A stretch of DNA of 64,000 nt from Proteiniphilum propionicum (GTDB lineage: Bacteria > Bacteroidota > Bacteroidia > Bacteroidales > Dysgonomonadaceae), in contig NZ_CP073586.1 of NCBI RefSeq assembly GCF_022267555.1, forward strand, positions 1,789,501 through 1,853,500. The letters are read 5' to 3'. Shown here in pieces: positions 60,986 to 64,000 of this stretch; positions within the stretch are counted from its first letter, which is position 1, and each line of letters starts with the position of its first letter. The position numbers and the translations under genes are program-made. The notes under the pieces are model-generated. The model worked only from the letters and a program-made list of their open reading frames with translations. It made no database searches and was not told where the DNA came from.

Positions 60986-61017
60986 TTTGGCAAAGATAAT
61001 TATTTCTTTTATTTTTG
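60986..61017 (+). promoter_or_regulatory. Promoter of the cas6-cas5-cas3 operon
   Basis: TTTG at 60986-60989 and TATTTTTG at 61010-61017 are separated by 20 bases, an excellent Bacteroidetes promoter. The inferred start near 61022 leaves a leader of about 17 bases and supports translation from ATG 61039. Confidence 0.65.
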
Positions 61018-61038
61018 CAAAATCTAATTTTATTACAA

Positions 61039-61698
61039 ATGAGACTACACATAAAAATATCAAAATCTAACCAGGAAATTGGTTTTAATTACCAACCATT
61101 ATTAACCGGATGCATTCATAAATGGTTGGGAGCCAATAATCTTGAACATGGAAAAATGAGTTTGTACTCTTTTTCATGGCTCCAGAATATTGACACGTCA
61201 AAGAAAGGTATTAAAATTAAAAATGGTTCTTATTTCACACTAAATTTTTATGATATTCAGTTGGTAAAAACAGTCGTGAAAAATATATTGGAGAAGCCTG
61301 AAATGTTTGCGGGGTCAAGAGTTTTGGATATTCGGATAGAATTTACACCCCAATTCTCTGGAAAAGAGCATTTTTTCTTAGCAAGTCCCGTTTTGGTAAA
61401 AAGATATAACGAGGATAAAGAAACACACTACACTTATTTAGACGACGAAGCTAATAATTTTATGACTGAAACGTTAAAAGCTAAAGCTAAAATTGCAGGA
61501 TTAAACACAGAAAAACTAAAAGTATATTTTGATAGAAGTTATCACTCTCCCAAAACCAAAATCATTTCTTACAAAGGTATTCAAAATAAGGTCAATATAT
61601 GTCCGGTAATTATTGAAGGATTACCTGAAATGATTGCTTTTGCCTGGGATGTGGGTTTGGGAAATAGCACAGGTATTGGATTTGGAGCTTTAAAATAG
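61039..61698 (+). CDS. cas6: CRISPR-associated endoribonuclease Cas6 (second copy)
   Basis: A second, distinct Cas6 of 219 residues. It starts MRLHIKISKSNQEIGFNYQP and has a histidine at residue 31 (region TGCIHKWLGAN) that fits the usual catalytic position; the C-terminal loop is GLGNSTGIGFGALK. It shares little sequence with the first Cas6 beyond the fold signatures, so it is not a recent duplicate. cas5 follows after six bases. The two enzymes may process different repeat types. Confidence 0.9.
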   Translation: MRLHIKISKSNQEIGFNYQPLLTGCIHKWLGANNLEHGKMSLYSFSWLQNIDTSKKGIKIKNGSYFTLNFYDIQLVKTVVKNILEKPEMFAGSRVLDIRIEFTPQFSGKEHFFLASPVLVKRYNEDKETHYTYLDDEANNFMTETLKAKAKIAGLNTEKLKVYFDRSYHSPKTKIISYKGIQNKVNICPVIIEGLPEMIAFAWDVGLGNSTGIGFGALK

Positions 61699-61704
61699 TC
61701 AACT

Positions 61705-62292
61705 ATGAAGAATAAATTGTTTGTGGTAAAATATTCCGGTCCGTTCGGTTTTATAAAACCCTGGACTGCGGTGCGAGATAGCGAAACTTTCTCACAACAG
61801 TTTCTTACTCCGTCAATTGTTGAGGGAATTGAAAAAAAGTTGTTCCCTGAATTGTTGGGCATTGTGGGTATAAGAAAGATTGTGGGACATCGGTTGAGCT
61901 ATGATCAAATCTCTCAACAACAAGAAGTTATTCAGACCCGGGGATGGAATAGTAAGAGAAAAGGAACGCAAATTCACTTTGAACGGCCTACTGCAATCAT
62001 TGTCCGTGGTCTGTTGCTAAATCCCGTTCTTTTTTTAGCTTTTGAGAACGAAGATGATGCGGATGTCGCTTTTAACCAACATATCTGTCTTTGTAGAAAC
62101 GAAGACATACTTTTACCTATAGAAACTTTTAAAATTGATGTGGAAGATTTCGACAACGAAGACACTTTTTCAGGATTTGAACTAATGTTTGAAAAAAACG
62201 ACAAATCATTTCCCGTTGGAATTGACAGAAATACCGGACATCAAATGTTTGGATGGTTGAAAATTATAGGTACACCAGTAAAAGAATTCTAA
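61705..62292 (+). CDS. cas5: CRISPR-associated protein Cas5-like
   Basis: A 195-residue RAMP protein expected to bind the 5' handle of crRNA in a type I Cascade complex. The N-terminus KLFVVKYSGPFGFIKPWTAV and the following FLTPSIVEGIEKKLF resemble the Cas5 pattern (G-P-x-A-x-F, then TPS..GIL.A), and RKGTQIHFERPTAI fits the later RNxQ-type region. It lies between cas6 and cas3 and shares its stop with the cas3 start. Assignment is by pattern and context, and the protein is a divergent member. Confidence 0.75.
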   Translation: MKNKLFVVKYSGPFGFIKPWTAVRDSETFSQQFLTPSIVEGIEKKLFPELLGIVGIRKIVGHRLSYDQISQQQEVIQTRGWNSKRKGTQIHFERPTAIIVRGLLLNPVLFLAFENEDDADVAFNQHICLCRNEDILLPIETFKIDVEDFDNEDTFSGFELMFEKNDKSFPVGIDRNTGHQMFGWLKIIGTPVKEF

Positions 62293-64000
62293 TGAATATT
62301 TACGCGAAATCGGGACCGGAGTGGACACCACTTGTGGAGCATTTAATACATGTTTGCACTGCCGTAGAAAAAGTTGCTATTCATTTGGGGATGAACATCG
62401 AAGTGGCTAGAAACGGGGCCATTTTACACGATATAGGCAAATCTCATCCTGTTTTTCAAAAACGATTACGAAATAAACATCGAGTCTATGTGGATGTTTT
62501 TAGACATGAAATCGCCTCTCTATTCTTTCTTTCTGCTTTTCCTCGTGAACAATGGAGTGAACTGATTGAAATGGCCGTGAGCCATCACAAGTCAGTAAAA
62601 AATGACGTTAATAAACTCGGGCTCCTTGATTTAGAACAACTCTGCGATTACGAAGATTTTCACTTAGGCAATTGGGACAAATGGAGTGAAGATGCATGGA
62701 AAATTCTTTTGGAGTTGGGTGTGTCCTATAAACTTATTACAGTTCGTGAAGCACGAGAAAACCTGCTTTACTGTGTAAAATACTGTGCTAAAAAGAACAA
62801 TACAAGAGGTTTTTCCGAATGGAAAGGTTTGTTGATGGCGGGCGATCATTTAGCTTCTGCCTTAATTGACAAAACGGAAGAAAACTCAATGAAACTTTTC
62901 ACTAAACCTGATCTATCTTTTTACAATAGAACACACTCGTTATATCCTTTATCTCAAATAAAAGCAGACAGCCTCAGAAAACATACTATTGTTGTAGCTT
63001 GTACAGGTGCAGGAAAAACTGATTATCTTTTAAGAAGATGCAAGGGACGAGTTTTTTACACCTTGCCTTTTCAGGCATCGATCAATGCTATGTTTAAGCG
63101 TGTAGGGAAAGATCTGGAAAAAGACAATCCCAATTTAGACATTCGTGTGCTTCATTCAACATCAAAGATAATTAAGGGGAAAAACACAGATGAAGAGGTT
63201 GTTTTGCAATCCCAGATAGGCGCTTCCGTGAAAATTCTCACACCACATCAGTTGAGTGCACTTGCCTTTGGAATGAAAGGTTACGAGGCATTGATTTTAG
63301 ATTTAAAAGGTTGTGATGTGATTTTAGACGAAGTCCATACATATACGGGAGTTTCACAGGCGATTGTGCTGAAATTAGTGGAGGTGTTGAAACGAATAGG
63401 TTGCAAAATACACATAGGTACAGCCACAATGCCCATAATCCTTTATAAAAAGATTAAAGAACTTCTCGGAGATGATGTATTGGAGATAAAGTTATCGCCT
63501 ACCGAATTAGATAAATTTGACAGACACATTATTCATAAGATAAGTTCTTTTTATGATTCGGAGGCGTTGATAAAGAGAGCAATATCCAAAAAGAAAAAAG
63601 TACTGATAGTACTCAATAAAGTAAAAACGGCACAAGATATTTTTGATTATATAAAAAGTAAAAAAGAGTTTGAAAATATTCCGACAATGCTTCTGCATAG
63701 CCGATTTAAACGTGGAGATAGAAATCAAAAAGAAAAGAACTTAATCGGTTTAGATGAAGATGGAAAATCATTGAATGTTTATAATACTTCATCAGATGGT
63801 TGTATTGTAATTTCAACCCAGATTGTGGAAGTTAGTTTAGATATTAGTTTCGATATAATGATTACAGAATGTGCTCCATTAGACGCCTTAATCCAACGGT
63901 TTGGGCGTGTAAACAGAGTAAGAAACTTACAAACCATTGGAAAGTATATGCCCGTTTATGTGATCTCGCCACCGGACGATGAGAAAAATGCAAGACCTTA
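62292..64000 (+). CDS. cas3: CRISPR-associated helicase/nuclease Cas3 with N-terminal HD domain (partial)
   Basis: The reading frame is open to the window end, giving 569 residues so far. It begins MNIYAKSGPEWTPLVEHLIH. The HD nuclease part has His17, the pair His46-Asp47 in LHDIGKSHPVF, and a later VSHHKS. The superfamily 2 helicase part has Walker A ACTGAGKTDY (Lys242), the DEVH box at 346-349, TATMP, and motif VI QRFGRVNR (535-542). The start overlaps the cas5 stop (TAATG), so the two are coupled. It would unwind and degrade DNA marked by Cascade. The C-terminal end lies beyond the window. Confidence 0.95.
   Translation, partial: MNIYAKSGPEWTPLVEHLIHVCTAVEKVAIHLGMNIEVARNGAILHDIGKSHPVFQKRLRNKHRVYVDVFRHEIASLFFLSAFPREQWSELIEMAVSHHKSVKNDVNKLGLLDLEQLCDYEDFHLGNWDKWSEDAWKILLELGVSYKLITVREARENLLYCVKYCAKKNNTRGFSEWKGLLMAGDHLASALIDKTEENSMKLFTKPDLSFYNRTHSLYPLSQIKADSLRKHTIVVACTGAGKTDYLLRRCKGRVFYTLPFQASINAMFKRVGKDLEKDNPNLDIRVLHSTSKIIKGKNTDEEVVLQSQIGASVKILTPHQLSALAFGMKGYEALILDLKGCDVILDEVHTYTGVSQAIVLKLVEVLKRIGCKIHIGTATMPIILYKKIKELLGDDVLEIKLSPTELDKFDRHIIHKISSFYDSEALIKRAISKKKKVLIVLNKVKTAQDIFDYIKSKKEFENIPTMLLHSRFKRGDRNQKEKNLIGLDEDGKSLNVYNTSSDGCIVISTQIVEVSLDISFDIMITECAPLDALIQRFGRVNRVRNLQTIGKYMPVYVISPPDDEKNARP

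Noticed and set aside
59642-61038. CRISPR array near the cas6 genes
   Set aside because: I found no direct repeats of 25-40 bases at regular spacing here; the array must lie outside the window if it exists.

Overview
The window looks like a chromosome segment from the order Bacteroidales (Bacteroidota). The evidence is a SusC/SusD pair driven by an ECF sigma factor and FecR-type anti-sigma factor, DUF4270 and WbqC-like proteins, an S46 dipeptidyl peptidase, a ROK regulator with an N-terminal helix-turn-helix, a membrane pyrophosphatase, a complete-looking menaquinone cluster, and promoters of the Bacteroidetes type (TTTG, about 20 bases, TAnnTTTG). No Shine-Dalgarno-like pattern stands out. 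A family such as Dysgonomonadaceae would fit, but I cannot fix the genus.

Layout. 1-2.9 kb: waaA and gltX (minus strand). 2.9-3.5 kb: an intergenic region with nested MITE-like elements. 3.5-10.6 kb: ECF sigma, FecR, SusC with an N-terminal STN domain, and SusD, with no enzyme genes attached. 10.7-21.9 kb (minus): WbqC-like, lepB and dapB, then menE, menC, menB, menD, menF, a HAD-phosphatase/MenI-like thioesterase fusion, and an SDR epimerase. 22-24.3 kb: rnr. 24.6-27 kb (minus): a glycosyltransferase and a Wzx-like flippase. 27.2-29.2 kb: queG and ruvB. 29.3-35.6 kb: DUF4270, a GT5-only glycogen synthase-like protein, panC, panD, a MATE transporter and an outer-membrane protein. 35.7-42.2 kb: ligA, an SLC13 permease, a coiled-coil membrane protein and glsA. 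42.6-48.4 kb: a DPP11-like peptidase, a small lipoprotein, metY and a ROK regulator. 48.7-52.4 kb: hppA, a tandem array of 79-bp hairpin repeats, and mdh. 52.6-55.8 kb: a nitrosative-stress locus with a decayed DUF438/PAS remnant, a cupin, hcp and a divergent Crp/Fnr regulator. 55.9-59.0 kb: a Gfo/Idh oxidoreductase and aspS. 59.6 kb to the end: tRNA-Pro, an IS3 scar, and the start of a type I CRISPR-Cas locus with two cas6 genes, cas5 and a partial cas3. No CRISPR array lies inside the window.

How genes work together. The men genes turn chorismate into 1,4-dihydroxy-2-naphthoate for menaquinone, and the hotdog half of the fusion closely resembles E. coli MenI (YdiI), which supplies the thioesterase step. 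The hcp promoter carries a perfect Crp/Fnr-type dyad about 41.5 bases upstream of its inferred start site, with a Crp/Fnr gene divergent to it. The points that most deserve a second look are the covarying hairpin array after hppA, the HAD-MenI fusion, the unusual cas gene order with two Cas6 proteins, and two families of short nonautonomous repeats.
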